64,000 nt of DNA from Bacillus sp. es.034 (GCF_002563655.1 NZ_PDIY01000001.1:1643501-1707500); one strand, 5' to 3'. Positions 9,755 through 19,501 are shown, counted from the first letter of the stretch. The notes: generated by a model from the letters alone, not told the origin. Numbers and translations: made by a program.

Positions 9755-12156
9755 CCTTCATCCCTCCTTGTAAGGCGCAATTTAATCATGGAGAATATGC
9801 CAAGTGCCGCAATGGCCAAGACGCAAATTTCAAACATTGTATCAAATCCACGGAAGTCTACGAGGATGACGTTGACCATGTTTTCCCCGCCGGCTTTATC
9901 ATGGGTATTTTCAATATAGTACTTCGAAATGGACTTAAACATTTTCGAACTGTAGGAAGAGATGGCAAATAATGAGACAACCACTCCGACCCCGATCGAA
10001 ATGAGCGCATTCCCGAGTTTAAACCGCATGCGTTCTTCATGTCTGCTTAATTTAGGCAGGTGATAGAAGCAAAGCAGGAAGAGGGCCACCGACACGGTTT
10101 CAATGACAAGCTGTGTCAGGGCCAGGTCCGGGGCGCGGAAAAGCACAAAGAATAGTGAAACGGTATAACCTGCAGCTCCAAGTGAAATGATGGACGTCAG
10201 TCGTGATTTCGCAAACAGGATGGTGACTGAACTGACGACAAGGAGAAGCGCAATGGCAATCTCATAGACCCCGACTGGGGCAACTTCTTCCAAATTGATG
10301 GAGAACGCCCCATTGAACCACATCGCAAACAATGATATGGCAATCAAGAAGGAGAAGATGTACACCAGATACGTACGGATAAAGCCTGTCATATAACCAC
10401 TTGTAAAGTTATGGGCGCCACGCTCACTCTTGATGAGACCTCCATCATAGAAAGAATTCAATGTGAAGCGCTCGGGGATCCATTTGTACACCTTTTTCCA
10501 TGAAGGAAGGAGGAGATACAACAGGATACCGAATAGGATGACACCGAATGTCATAAATAGCTCAGGTGTAAATCCATGCCAGAATGAAATTTCCGTTTCG
10601 ACTGCATATCCATCCTGGATCAGGCTTGGCGTGATTGCTTCCACTGCCGGCGCGATGATCCGTTCTGACAGGATATTCGGGAAGAAACCGAAGATGACCA
10701 CGAGGGAAGCCAGGATGATCGGTGAGATCAACATTCCAAGAGGGGCTTCATGCGGTTTCTTTTCGAGCTTCTCCGGCTGATGCTTCCCGGTGAAGGTCTT
10801 GAAGACCAGGATCATGCTGTAAATAAACGTGAACACACTTCCTACCCAGGCAAGGAGCGGGAAGATCATGCCGAATGTATCCAGGTTGAACATATCCATT
10901 TCAAGGACCCTGACCATTCCAGTAAAGAACATCTCCTTGGAAAGGAATCCGTTGAACGGAGGGAGTCCGGCCATGGAGAATGCACCAATGACGGCGATGG
11001 TGAACGTGATGGGCATGAAGTTCATCAGCCCGCCAAGTTTTCGGATATCCCGGGTACCCGTTTCATGATCAATGATCCCGACGACCATGAATAAACTTCC
11101 CTTGAAGGTCGCATGGTTGATCAAATGGAATACGGCGGCAAGTGTTGCCACCATATAAATGTTATCATCAAGCTCTGTGTAATGAAGAGCCGCCGCCCCC
11201 ACTCCCAACAGGGACATGATGAGGCCCAGCTGACTGACGGTGGAAAAGGCGAGGATCCCTTTTAAATCCGTTTGTTTCACGGCGTTGAAAGAACCCCAGA
11301 ATAAAGTAAAAATCCCTACGCCACCAACGAGCCACAGCCAAACGCTTGATTCTGCGAATATCGGGCTCAAGCGGGCGACAAGATAAATACCTGCTTTTAC
11401 CATCGTGGCAGAGTGCAGATAGGCACTGACCGGTGTAGGTGCTTCCATGGCATCTGGCAGCCAGATGTGGAATGGGAACTGAGCGGATTTCGTGAAAGCT
11501 CCCAATAGTACCAGAAGCATGGCTGGCAGGAAAAACGCCTGTGTCATAAGCTGATCAGCTTGTCCGACTAATTCCCTGATGCTGAAAGTCCCGCCCATGA
11601 GATAGAGGAGCAGGAATCCTCCAAGCATGCTGAGTCCCCCAAATACTGTGATGAGCATGGATTTCAGTGCTCCATACCTGGAACGCTCCCGGTGATACCA
11701 GTACCCGATCAATAAGAATGATGAAATGGAAGTGAATTCCCAGAACATATACAGGACGATCAGGTTGTCGGAAAGAACAACACCCAACATCGCTCCCATG
11801 AACATCATTAAGTACACATAAAAATTATGTAATTGCTCCTTCTTCTTATCTAAGTAATAAATGGAGTAAAGGACAACCAGTGACCCGATCCCCGTGATGA
11901 GCATGGCAAACAGCAATCCAAGGCCATCTACGTAAGCGGTGAAGTTGATCCCGAATGAAGGCATCCACTCCAAGGTTTCCTTGACGGTATCCCCATTCCT
12001 CGTTATGGAGATGAACTGAAAAAAGTACGTGAATAAAGCTGCCGGCAACAATAGTACAAACCAGCCGGTATGTACATTCCGAAATGCTTTATAAAGGAAT
12101 GGAATAAGTATCGCAAATAAAAAAGGCGATACAATTGCCCAATGTAATAAAGTCAT
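9751..12156 (-). CDS. mrpA: Mrp Na+/H+ antiporter subunit A
   Basis: An 801-residue polytopic subunit, the promoter-proximal gene of mrpABCDEFG. The N-terminal two thirds resemble NuoL (FTKSAQFPFHIWLPDAMEAPTPVSAYLHSATMVKAG region near residues 220-255; MFWEFTSISSFLLIGYWYH near 133-151). The C-terminal third carries the MrpA-specific domains, with DLALTQLVIETVSVALFLL near 675-693. The complex exchanges Na+ for H+ and supports pH and sodium tolerance. No regulator is adjacent. All seven subunits are complete. Confidence 0.95.
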   Translation of the reverse strand: MTLLHWAIVSPFLFAILIPFLYKAFRNVHTGWFVLLLPAALFTYFFQFISITRNGDTVKETLEWMPSFGINFTAYVDGLGLLFAMLITGIGSLVVLYSIYYLDKKKEQLHNFYVYLMMFMGAMLGVVLSDNLIVLYMFWEFTSISSFLLIGYWYHRERSRYGALKSMLITVFGGLSMLGGFLLLYLMGGTFSIRELVGQADQLMTQAFFLPAMLLVLLGAFTKSAQFPFHIWLPDAMEAPTPVSAYLHSATMVKAGIYLVARLSPIFAESSVWLWLVGGVGIFTLFWGSFNAVKQTDLKGILAFSTVSQLGLIMSLLGVGAAALHYTELDDNIYMVATLAAVFHLINHATFKGSLFMVVGIIDHETGTRDIRKLGGLMNFMPITFTIAVIGAFSMAGLPPFNGFLSKEMFFTGMVRVLEMDMFNLDTFGMIFPLLAWVGSVFTFIYSMILVFKTFTGKHQPEKLEKKPHEAPLGMLISPIILASLVVIFGFFPNILSERIIAPAVEAITPSLIQDGYAVETEISFWHGFTPELFMTFGVILFGILLYLLLPSWKKVYKWIPERFTLNSFYDGGLIKSERGAHNFTSGYMTGFIRTYLVYIFSFLIAISLFAMWFNGAFSINLEEVAPVGVYEIAIALLLVVSSVTILFAKSRLTSIISLGAAGYTVSLFFVLFRAPDLALTQLVIETVSVALFLLCFYHLPKLSRHEERMRFKLGNALISIGVGVVVSLFAISSYSSKMFKSISKYYIENTHDKAGGENMVNVILVDFRGFDTMFEICVLAIAALGIFSMIKLRLTRRDEG

Positions 12157-12459
12157 TTAAAACCCCCCTCTTATCTTAATCGTTTATTCTCAACATGGTC
12201 TCATGTCGACCTTATTCATTATTCGGCAACATTCTTCCTTACTCGACCAGAAGCTGAACCCTAAAGAGCATTATAACGTAAAAAATAAATGCTTGCATTA
12301 CTCAGCAACCCATTCATATCACAACTTTCAAGAAGTATTAAATATGAAGATACGTGGAAATGCACGTAGAAAAATTTGTTGGATTTTATCCTCGAATCCT
12401 GACACATCCAGAATAGTTTCGGTCAAATTGGAGAATCCTATCCATAAGGTGGTGAAGTT
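12157..12459. other. Gene-poor interval between mrpA and a small membrane protein
   Basis: About 300 bases presumably holding the divergent promoters for mrpA (minus strand) and the small gene at 12460. A weak open frame (12203-12463) ends in an ATGA overlap with the 12460 gene but has no recognisable protein features or ribosome site, so it is not called. Confidence 0.4.
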
Positions 12460-12717
12460 ATGAAAAAGAAAACAGTAGCGGTTACGACCATATTTTTTGC
12501 TTTTTTTGGCTTAGCGTGGATAGTGGAAACCGAGGATCGATTCAATCGGGGGTTCATTGAGACCGAAGACCCCACGAGTATGAATATCAAACCGGTTCAA
12601 TATGGTGAAACGGAAGAAGTGGAAGAGGAATTGACGAAAGAACCCGCACGCGGGAGACAACCATTTGGATCGAGGGAATATATCAGAGTGGTACCACATT
12701 CTCATTCCCTTCAATGA
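12460..12717 (+). CDS. Small acidic single-pass membrane protein
   Basis: An 85-residue predicted protein not recognised from any family. Residues 1-22 (MKKKTVAVTTIFFAFFGLAW) form a basic start and one transmembrane or uncleaved signal segment. The rest is hydrophilic and acidic (GETEEVEEELTKE), probably outside the cell, with a basic RGRQPFGSREYIRV end. A good GGTGGTG ribosome site and a clean terminator immediately after the stop support a real gene. Function unknown. Confidence 0.6.
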   Translation: MKKKTVAVTTIFFAFFGLAWIVETEDRFNRGFIETEDPTSMNIKPVQYGETEEVEEELTKEPARGRQPFGSREYIRVVPHSHSLQ

Positions 12718-12721
12718 AACG

Positions 12722-12757
12722 GCCCTTTCTTCCGTAACAGAAAGGGCGTTTTTTTGT
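12722..12757 (+). terminator. Terminator after the small membrane protein gene
   Basis: GCCCTTTCT pairs with AGAAAGGGC across a short loop, followed by GTTTTTTTG. Confidence 0.8.
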
Positions 12758-12879
12758 TTGTGGGTGACAAGGATAGATAGGCATATTGTCATTGTTCCTT
12801 CTGTTTCTATACCCTTTTCAAGATCTCCATAAACGATTATGATGAGAGTGGATGAAGAATCGTTATGGGAGAGTTTTGA

Positions 12880-13455
12880 GTGAAAAATACATACTTAACA
12901 AGTTATTTACCCCTTTTTTCGATACTATTGTTTAGTCTCACGTTCTCCGTTTACGGAGTGGGAGTCTTCGTGGACGTATTTAAAAAAATCGGTGTCTACC
13001 CGGGCATGAGGGAGTTTTTATCCGATATACAGCTTAAACTTGCCATTTTGATCCTGTTAATGGTCGCTTTTTTCATGGTGTTCGCGGCTTTAAAACTGAT
13101 TGCTGAGACCATCAATGGAGTATCCATGCTGTTTTTTGCCACGGATTCGGATGGGCAGTTGTATAATCTTGTCCGTACAGGATCGATGATTTACTTCATC
13201 GGGGGCTTAGTGTCTGTGGTGAGTCTTAAGTCCTTTATAGGGCTTTTCATCATTTTTGCCCTTAGCTCACTCGCTTATTTTATCTACTTTGTGTATAAAA
13301 TAAGTCCGTCCCTCTCGAAATGGGGGATCTTCGGAGTGGTGAGTCTGCAGGTATTCTCATGGTCTTCGTTATTTTTGACGATCTTTTTTGTTTTTTTGAA
13401 GCTATATAACGGAGTAATGGCAAGTCTGCCGATTATGTCGAAGGTGAAATTATAA
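12880..13455 (+). CDS. yufK: YufK family (DUF5366) membrane protein
   Basis: A 191-residue protein with about five transmembrane segments, matching the DUF5366/YufK family. GTG start preceded by TGGGAGAG. Its location between mrp and the convergent pbpD gene repeats the B. subtilis order. No catalytic motif is visible and the function is unknown. Confidence 0.75.
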   Translation: MKNTYLTSYLPLFSILLFSLTFSVYGVGVFVDVFKKIGVYPGMREFLSDIQLKLAILILLMVAFFMVFAALKLIAETINGVSMLFFATDSDGQLYNLVRTGSMIYFIGGLVSVVSLKSFIGLFIIFALSSLAYFIYFVYKISPSLSKWGIFGVVSLQVFSWSSLFLTIFFVFLKLYNGVMASLPIMSKVKL

Positions 13456-13458
13456 TAG

Positions 13459-13498
13459 AAAAAGCGTCTTCAGCATGAGCTGCAGACGCTTTTTTTTA
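13459..13498. terminator. Bidirectional terminator between yufK and pbpD
   Basis: AAAAAGCGTCT...AGACGCTTTTTT inverted repeat with T-runs on both strands, placed between convergent genes. Confidence 0.85.
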
Positions 13499-13505
13499 TG
13501 TGAGG

Positions 13506-15353
13506 TCATTCCATGATTTCCTGCCACACTTTGTGGCTTGGACGCTTTCGTTCGATCTCACTCATATCACGGGGAATATCATGGCCTACCCAAACCCCTG
13601 TCGTAAGGGTGTCGGTCAATCCCATCACCCAGTAGTCATGATAGTTATTGGTCGTGCCGGTTTTGATTCCTACATATGGTTTGGAGACATACGCGGGTCT
13701 TCCGGTTCCGGCTGTCGCCCCTTCATTGAGCATTTTTCTCATTTTAGCAGTGGTATCTGCTGACCAGACTTTCTTCGGATCCTTTTTCCATTGATAAAGA
13801 ATCTTCCCGTGACTGTCACTGACGGAAAGGATGGCATGACTCTTCTGATAATGGCCGTCAATAAAAGAAGTATAGGCATCCGTCAATTCCAGCGGACTCA
13901 TTCCATAAGTGAAGCCGCCAATGGAAGAGGCGAAGGTTTTATCTTCTTTTGTCACCCTTTCAAAGGAAAAAGGCGAGATGGATTGGAAGGCTTTTTCTAT
14001 GCCGACTTTTTCCATGAGACGAAGCGCCGAGCCGTTATAGGATTGTGCCAGGGATTGCTTCAATGTGACCGTACCCGGCTGGATTCCTCCATAGTTGATC
14101 GGACAATACTTGCCGACACAGTATTGATTGGCATTGACTTGGTCATTGATCCCGGCCTTGAATTTCTCTATATATGGACCGTACACGAGCAGCGGTTTAA
14201 TCACCGAACCGGGCTGCCTGAAGGCTTGAAACGCATGATTGAAATTATATTTCTGGTAGTCCCTGCCCCCGGATAGGGCGACAATCATTCTTGATTTGTT
14301 GTCGATGGTGACGGTGGCTCCCTGTAAGTCTTCATTCAGCTGATTATTCAAAGCCCGGACACTTTTTTGTTGAAGGGCGGGCTGCAACGCCGTTTGTATC
14401 CTGACGCCTGACGAAATCACGTCTTGAAATCGTTCTTCGAGCTTCCCCTCAATCCGATTCTTTTCCTCTTCTGAAGCGGCGTTTTTAAGTTCCAGCTTAT
14501 ATCCTTCGTTTAGAGCAATCAGTTCCTTCAGCTCGTTCTCCACATAAAAGGCATAGTCTGGATAGAGGTCGGTCTTCTTGCGGACATTCAGGGTGATCGG
14601 CATTTTCTTTACTTTCTCCGCTTCATCCTTCGATAATTTTGACGTGCTCACAAGAATATCAAGCAGTCGCTCCTGACGAACCTTCGTTTGATCGAAATGG
14701 TCAACGGGATCATATTTACCCGGATTATTAGGTATCGAAGCGATGAACGCCATCTCCGCCTGGTTAAGATCGGTGACACTTTTTTGAAAATAGTATTGGG
14801 AGGCTGTTTCAATCCCATATACTCCATTACTGAAGTAAATGACGTTCATATATAATTCAAGTATTTCATCCTTTGACAAGGATTGTTCAATTTCATGGGC
14901 ATAAAACAACTCTGTCAGTTTACGATTATAGGTTTTCTCCTGCCCAAGATAAAGGTTTCGGGCGAGCTGTTGGGTAATGGTGCTCCCGCCCTGCTGGATA
15001 TGGGTGAACACCAGGTTTTTCACGACAGCCCGGAGGATTGCGCCAGCATCGAAACCGACGTGTTCGTAAAAGTGCTGATCTTCAGATGCGACCAGAATAT
15101 CCTTTAGGAATGGAGGGATCTTCTCGTCCGGCACATAGAGGCGGTAAGGCCGGTTCACCTCTGAGAAGACCTTACCGTCGACGTCAAGAAGTAAGCTTGT
15201 ACGATTCAGGTCGATGGAATCGGTACTCACGGCATGCTCCAATTCCTGTTGAAAGCTTTGTACCTTGTTCCATTCACCCGTCGCAAAAAATAACGTGGTG
15301 AAAAAGATGAGCATAAAACTAATCACCGTTATATAACCTGCAAAAACTCTCAT
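13506..15353 (-). CDS. pbpD: Class A penicillin-binding protein PbpD
   Basis: A 615-residue bifunctional peptidoglycan synthase anchored by one N-terminal transmembrane segment (about residues 5-25). The glycosyltransferase (family 51) domain has EDQHFYEHVGFD (about 91-102) and QGGSTITQQLARNLYL. The transpeptidase domain has the S-x-x-K box in GSVIKP, an SYN box in SQSYNGSA and the KTGT box in GIKTGTTNNYHD. It shows PBP1a/4-like length. Convergent with yufK, and 16 bases downstream of the same-strand yuxJ gene, so possibly cotranscribed. Confidence 0.93.
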   Translation of the reverse strand: MRVFAGYITVISFMLIFFTTLFFATGEWNKVQSFQQELEHAVSTDSIDLNRTSLLLDVDGKVFSEVNRPYRLYVPDEKIPPFLKDILVASEDQHFYEHVGFDAGAILRAVVKNLVFTHIQQGGSTITQQLARNLYLGQEKTYNRKLTELFYAHEIEQSLSKDEILELYMNVIYFSNGVYGIETASQYYFQKSVTDLNQAEMAFIASIPNNPGKYDPVDHFDQTKVRQERLLDILVSTSKLSKDEAEKVKKMPITLNVRKKTDLYPDYAFYVENELKELIALNEGYKLELKNAASEEEKNRIEGKLEERFQDVISSGVRIQTALQPALQQKSVRALNNQLNEDLQGATVTIDNKSRMIVALSGGRDYQKYNFNHAFQAFRQPGSVIKPLLVYGPYIEKFKAGINDQVNANQYCVGKYCPINYGGIQPGTVTLKQSLAQSYNGSALRLMEKVGIEKAFQSISPFSFERVTKEDKTFASSIGGFTYGMSPLELTDAYTSFIDGHYQKSHAILSVSDSHGKILYQWKKDPKKVWSADTTAKMRKMLNEGATAGTGRPAYVSKPYVGIKTGTTNNYHDYWVMGLTDTLTTGVWVGHDIPRDMSEIERKRPSHKVWQEIME

Positions 15354-15369
15354 ATTTCACTCTACTTTT

Positions 15370-16590
15370 CTAGTAATCTTTCACATGACTTGGGGTTTCA
15401 GAATGATGTATACTCCACCATAATAATCCAAATGCCCCCAAGAATAAAGCACCTGTTACATAAAAAACGGAAGAAATGCCAATATATCCGGAAACGACGC
15501 CTCCAAAGACAGGGCCGATTACATTACCAAGAAACCGGAAGCTCTGATTATATCCAAGGACTTCCCCCTGCATACTCAAAGGAGCTTCCTGACGGATGTA
15601 TGCCGTGACACATGGAATCATGCCGCCAATCGCAATTCCGAACAGAAAACGGAAAAGGACAAGCTGCCATAGCTCGACAGCCAGGGCCTGTGGAACGATG
15701 AAGATAGATGCGAGAACGAGAAGGATGGATAGAACCTTTTCGTACCCGATATCGTCTCCAAGCTTCCCCCATCGCCTGGTTGCGATCAAATTCCCGAATC
15801 CTGTAGCAGAAAAGGCGATTCCTGCTAAGAATGCCAGATTACTAGAAGAAGTGAGTTCATCAACATACAAGGCGAGAAGTGGCTGTATGCTGAAGTTAGC
15901 CACTTGAATCAGGCAGGAAAGGATAAGGACTGTCACGAGTAATTTATGACTGAAGATATGCTGCAGCACTTCTTTACTCGAGTATTTGTTTCGTTGATCC
16001 CGTTGTTCCCTGCTTCTTTGTTCATCGATGCCAAAAAGTACGACGGTCGCAGCAGTGGCGATGGCGATGGAAGTGAAGATGAACGTGTAGGAAAATCCCA
16101 CATTGTCTGCCAACAGTCCTCCGATCACCGGCCCGAATAAGCCGCCTGATACGGTTCCCATCTGTAGGGTGCCGAGTGTCCTTCCCGCTTCTTCCTTAGG
16201 TGTCTGGGAGGAAATGAGGGCCATCGATGTAGGGATGAACCCCGTCACTGCACCCATGATTCCCCGCAGGATGAAAAGTCCCCCGACGGAATGCATAAAC
16301 CCCATTAAAAAGATGGATGTTGCAATCCCGTATCCCGTGATGAGGAGAATCGGCTTATATCCAAAACGATCACCGATCCGACCCCACAGGGGAGATATGA
16401 AGAACGCCGTTAAAAATGTAACTCCAAAGACAAAACCTGACCAGCGCTGTACATATTCGTGACTGTAAGTGCCAAAGGTTTCAATGTAGAGGGATAAAAA
16501 GGGCAGCACCATTGTTGCACTGGCCGCCACCAGAAAATTGGCCATGAGCATGATGGTTAGATTCTTTCTTTTTTGTGAAATGATTAACAC
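15370..16590 (-). CDS. yuxJ: MFS transporter YuxJ (DHA1-type, putative drug efflux)
   Basis: A 406-residue twelve-helix major facilitator protein. The loop 2-3 motif GRIGDRFGYKPILL and the motif C-like GGLFGPVIGGLLAD in helix 5 place it among drug:H+ antiporters. The gene order pbpD-yuxJ-kapD/kapB identifies it with B. subtilis YuxJ. The start is uncertain: the GTG at 16590 overlaps a possible AGAAGGTG ribosome site, and a slightly later non-ATG start is possible. Substrate unknown. Confidence 0.8.
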   Translation of the reverse strand: MLIISQKRKNLTIMLMANFLVAASATMVLPFLSLYIETFGTYSHEYVQRWSGFVFGVTFLTAFFISPLWGRIGDRFGYKPILLITGYGIATSIFLMGFMHSVGGLFILRGIMGAVTGFIPTSMALISSQTPKEEAGRTLGTLQMGTVSGGLFGPVIGGLLADNVGFSYTFIFTSIAIATAATVVLFGIDEQRSREQRDQRNKYSSKEVLQHIFSHKLLVTVLILSCLIQVANFSIQPLLALYVDELTSSSNLAFLAGIAFSATGFGNLIATRRWGKLGDDIGYEKVLSILLVLASIFIVPQALAVELWQLVLFRFLFGIAIGGMIPCVTAYIRQEAPLSMQGEVLGYNQSFRFLGNVIGPVFGGVVSGYIGISSVFYVTGALFLGAFGLLWWSIHHSETPSHVKDY

Positions 16591-16866
16591 CTTCTATATG
16601 AATTTTTATTTCGTATACCTAAATATTCATTTTATTAAAGATTTGGATCATAGTCCACTGAATAACATTTATTCGCATGGAATACCGGGAATTAGTCATA
16701 ATTTCTGGGCTCATCATGATATAATGTAAGAATAAGAAGTATGGAGAAATGCTGCGCATCGCACAATTCTCCTTTCTGATGGAGCAATGAAAATCGGATT
16801 ATCCTGAAAACATTCTTTATTATAGATGAATTGGGGTCTTATCTACATTTTGAGGAGGGAGTTTAC

Positions 16867-17487
16867 GTGGCGAAAGCGGAGCAGCTTGTGTTTATAGATT
16901 TTGAGTTTTCTATGCCGGAACGACATAGGGTCCCCAAAGGTTTCTTCCCTGAAATCATCGAAGCCGGGGTAGTGGTGGTGGAGTATGGGAAAGTGTCAGA
17001 TACGTTTTCCTCTTATGTGAAACCGACTGCATTTCCCAAACTGACCAACCGCTGCAAACGATTTTTATCCATCAGCCAGAATGAAGTGGATTCAGGGATA
17101 TCGTTCCAATGTCTGATCGATTATTTTAGAGGGTTGAATGACAGGGGAGTCGCGAAGGTAGTGACGTGGGGAAACATGGATATGAAGGTACTGCGCGATA
17201 ACTGCGCGCAGTCGGGCGTACCATTTCCTTTCCAAGCTCAATTCGTCGATCTGTCCATGGAATATAAACGCTTCTTCGGTGATCAGAACCAGACGGGACT
17301 ATGGAAGGCAGTTCAGGAGTATGGAAGGGAAGGCGTCGGAAAGCACCATAAAGCGTTGGATGACGCCCTCACCACCCAGCACATCTACAACCTGGTCGAA
17401 AAAGACAAAAAATACCTCGATAAAGCCGAACCCACCACCATCGGTGACCGGATCGACCTCTCCAAATTCTACAATCAGCTTGCATAA
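16867..17487 (+). CDS. kapD: KapD, DEDD-family 3'-5' exonuclease-like protein
   Basis: A 206-residue protein of the DEDDh exonuclease family: FIDFEFSMPE holds the first Asp/Glu pair, GNMDMKVL a later Asp, and HHKALDDA the final His/Asp. In B. subtilis KapD is reported as an inhibitor of the KinA branch of sporulation initiation. The GTG at 16867 follows GAGGAGGGA closely and is preferred over an upstream TTG at 16831. It is convergent with kapB, as expected from the kap locus. Confidence 0.85.
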   Translation: MAKAEQLVFIDFEFSMPERHRVPKGFFPEIIEAGVVVVEYGKVSDTFSSYVKPTAFPKLTNRCKRFLSISQNEVDSGISFQCLIDYFRGLNDRGVAKVVTWGNMDMKVLRDNCAQSGVPFPFQAQFVDLSMEYKRFFGDQNQTGLWKAVQEYGREGVGKHHKALDDALTTQHIYNLVEKDKKYLDKAEPTTIGDRIDLSKFYNQLA

Positions 17488-17534
17488 AAAGACGGGGACG
17501 GACCTCCAAATGAAGGTCCGTCCCCCGTCTTTTA
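17487..17534. terminator. Long bidirectional terminator carrying the GGGACGGACC motif
   Basis: AAAAGACGGGGACGGACCT pairs with AGGTCCGTCCCCCGTCTTTT with a single-base bulge, between convergent kapD and kapB. It contains one exact copy of a 12-base word that recurs elsewhere in the window. Confidence 0.85.
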
Positions 17535-17933
17535 TTAAAATGTAAGGTTATACATCAGTTCGTATTCCCTTTGAATGGACTTCAGTGTTTCAAGACTCTT
17601 TTGTGCGTGTGGGGAACCGTCTTTTTCAAGTTCTTCCTTCAACGTTAAGTATGACTCGATAAGTGTTTCATTGTAATCGGGGATGTCCCCGTCATAAGGC
17701 TTGACCATTTTCTCCGGCATATTGGCACGCTCGCCGTGGGCAAGGGCTTTCCGTTCATGAAACAAGGGTACATCCACAGCCTGCGGATTGTGCAGGTCGC
17801 CTTGCCGGGGGTGCTTTAGGACAGCCTGGATCTTCACGACAAAGGCACCAGGTCGTTCTCCTGTGACCTCCCCTACATATTTTCCCGTTTTATAAAAAGC
17901 TGTGACATAATCACCAATTTGGATGTTTTTCAT
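17535..17933 (-). CDS. kapB: KapB, kinase-associated sporulation protein
   Basis: A 132-residue protein like B. subtilis KapB, which is needed for the KinB sensor kinase to act in the sporulation phosphorelay. The N-terminal half is a small beta barrel-like domain (GDYVTAFYKTGKYVGEVTGE) and the C-terminal part is helical. No signal peptide or lipobox is visible, so it appears cytoplasmic. Strong GAGGAGGG site before the ATG. Notably, no kinB gene follows it in this window. Confidence 0.8.
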   Translation of the reverse strand: MKNIQIGDYVTAFYKTGKYVGEVTGERPGAFVVKIQAVLKHPRQGDLHNPQAVDVPLFHERKALAHGERANMPEKMVKPYDGDIPDYNETLIESYLTLKEELEKDGSPHAQKSLETLKSIQREYELMYNLTF

Positions 17934-18028
17934 AAAAACCCTCCTCTAATACATCAATCTCTATTATAATGTAAGCAGTATGGAACTGAGAAATAACTAC
18001 TATAAAGGTAACATGTGGAGGTACATAT

Positions 18029-18766
18029 ATGAAGCGTTTAATGATCGTTACCCTCTGTTTACTGGGTTTAGTTCTTGCCTCATGTGGACAAACAGAAAAG
18101 GGAGATACCACTGAAGAAAAGCCTAAAGCATCCGAGAAGCAGAAAACGACAGAAGAATCCAAAGGAGATGAAGATATGACTTATCCTCAGCTGACAACAG
18201 AAGTTGCTGAAAACGAAAAATTAGTTGAAATGAAAACATCCATGGGAACCATCAAGATCAAGTTATTCCCGGAACAGGCTCCTAAAACCGTGGAGAACTT
18301 CATTAAACACAGTAAAGACGGTTATTACGATGGCTTGAAATTCCACCGGGTCATTAAAGACTTCATGATTCAGGGTGGAGACCCAAATGGAAACGGAACG
18401 GGTGGAGAAAGCATCTACGGAGAATCATTCGAAGATGAATTTTCACCGGAATTATTCAATCTGCGCGGTGCCCTTTCGATGGCGAATAGAGGCCCTGACA
18501 AGAATGGAAGTCAATTCTTCATAGTTCAGAAAAGTGACTTCGACCCACAAATGGAAGACCAGATGAAATCTGCCGGTTTCCCTGAGCAAATCATCAATGC
18601 TTATAAGGAGAATGGCGGAACACCTTGGCTTGACCAAAAGCATACCGTGTTTGGACAAGTAGTCGAAGGGATGGACATCGTGGATAAGATTGCAAACGTA
18701 GAAGCGGATGAAAACGGCCTTCCGAAAGAAGATATCATAATTGAAAACATCAAGGTTCTAAAATAA
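18029..18766 (+). CDS. Lipoprotein peptidyl-prolyl cis-trans isomerase (cyclophilin)
   Basis: A 245-residue cyclophilin exported as a lipoprotein: signal peptide with lipobox LASC, Cys19 as the lipidation site. An acidic/basic linker runs to about residue 55, then comes the PpiB-type cyclophilin domain with [14 protein letters not shown] (catalytic Arg and Phe), NGSQFFI and [11 protein letters not shown]. It probably aids folding of secreted proteins at the outer face of the membrane. Good GTGGAGG site. It occupies the place of kinB in the B. subtilis order. Confidence 0.9.
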   Translation: MKRLMIVTLCLLGLVLASCGQTEKGDTTEEKPKASEKQKTTEESKGDEDMTYPQLTTEVAENEKLVEMKTSMGTIKIKLFPEQAPKTVENFIKHSKDGYYDGLKFHRVIKDFMIQGGDPNGNGTGGESIYGESFEDEFSPELFNLRGALSMANRGPDKNGSQFFIVQKSDFDPQMEDQMKSAGFPEQIINAYKENGGTPWLDQKHTVFGQVVEGMDIVDKIANVEADENGLPKEDIIIENIKVLK

Positions 18767-18773
18767 AAGCTTA

Positions 18774-19124
18774 AAAACGAGGTTGGGACAATAGTGTTTT
18801 AACCAAAGAAAACGCCGAACGATTATTCGAAATTCTGTGAAGGAAAACGAATTCGTTTGGTTTTTTTTGTTTTTTAAAGCATATTATAGGTATTTCATTG
18901 ATTCTAGCTGTTGATTGGAGTGCAAGACGAAGACTCCTACGGGAAAAGCGGAGAGATGAGACCCCGCAGGAGCGCCAGCGACGAGGAGGCTCAGCCGAAC
19001 GCCCGAGGAAAGCGAAGTCTTGCACGGAAATCAACAGCGGTGCTAAAAGTGATTCTTAACAACATTTAGGTATTGTTCGTTTTTAGAGAGAATGTAGATA
19101 GTTATGTCCCAGCCCCTATTTTTG
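18774..19124. repeat. Composite interspersed repeat (Bacillaceae type)
   Basis: No gene lies between 18767 and 19265. The outer borders are an imperfect inverted pair: AAAAACGAGGTTGGGACA at the left and TGTCCCAGCCCCTATTTTT at the right. Nested inside (18907-19038) is a second element bounded by GCTGTTGAT and ATCAACAGC, with an interior rich in GAAGACTCC, GAGACCCCGCAGGAGC and GACGAGGAGGCTC that can fold on itself. Such units recur in many Bacillaceae genomes (recollection). No transposase or obvious target duplication is seen. Confidence 0.65.
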
Positions 19125-19265
19125 GAGAGAAAAAAAGAGTATTTCCTCGGAAATTGTCGCGAGGACGTTCAATAAATCGTTAAAAAGCTGACGATTTGAA
19201 GTTGGTTTGTCCTTAGGAGAGTTGTTATAATGGAAAAAGAGTTTGTTTTTTGAAAGGAGCGTACC

Positions 19266-19466
19266 ATGCTTTCTTCATTTATATTAAATTTATTTCTCTA
19301 TTTTCCCGAAGATAAGACAGAATATATCCCAGCCGGCATTACGATGGCCATTTTCATGATTGCTGCCCTATTCACATTCCGGATCATCCAGAAAGCTTCA
19401 AAACGTGAAGAATTGAAAACAAAGAAAATGGAAGAAGAAGCAAGGGTTCAGAAGAGAACAGAATAG
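19266..19466 (+). CDS. Small membrane protein
   Basis: A 66-residue protein with two hydrophobic stretches (residues 1-14 and about 23-40) followed by a highly charged Lys/Glu-rich tail, likely cytoplasmic and helical. Ribosome site GAAAGGAG seven bases upstream and a terminator just downstream support expression as a single gene. Not recognised; function unknown. Confidence 0.6.
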   Translation: MLSSFILNLFLYFPEDKTEYIPAGITMAIFMIAALFTFRIIQKASKREELKTKKMEEEARVQKRTE

Positions 19467-19473
19467 AAAATGT

Positions 19474-19501
19474 AAACACGCCTCCTGAGCGTGTTTTTTT
19501 C
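19474..19501 (+). terminator. Terminator after the 66-residue membrane protein gene
   Basis: Short hairpin AACACGC/GCGTGTT followed by seven T. Confidence 0.65.

Noticed and set aside
12203..12463. 86-codon open frame ending in an ATGA overlap with the 12460 gene
   Set aside because: No ribosome site, composition unlike a protein, and it overlies the expected divergent promoter region.
18771..19034. Minus-strand 87-codon Arg/Ser-rich frame
   Set aside because: It lies across the interspersed repeat; such frames arise in every copy of these repeats.
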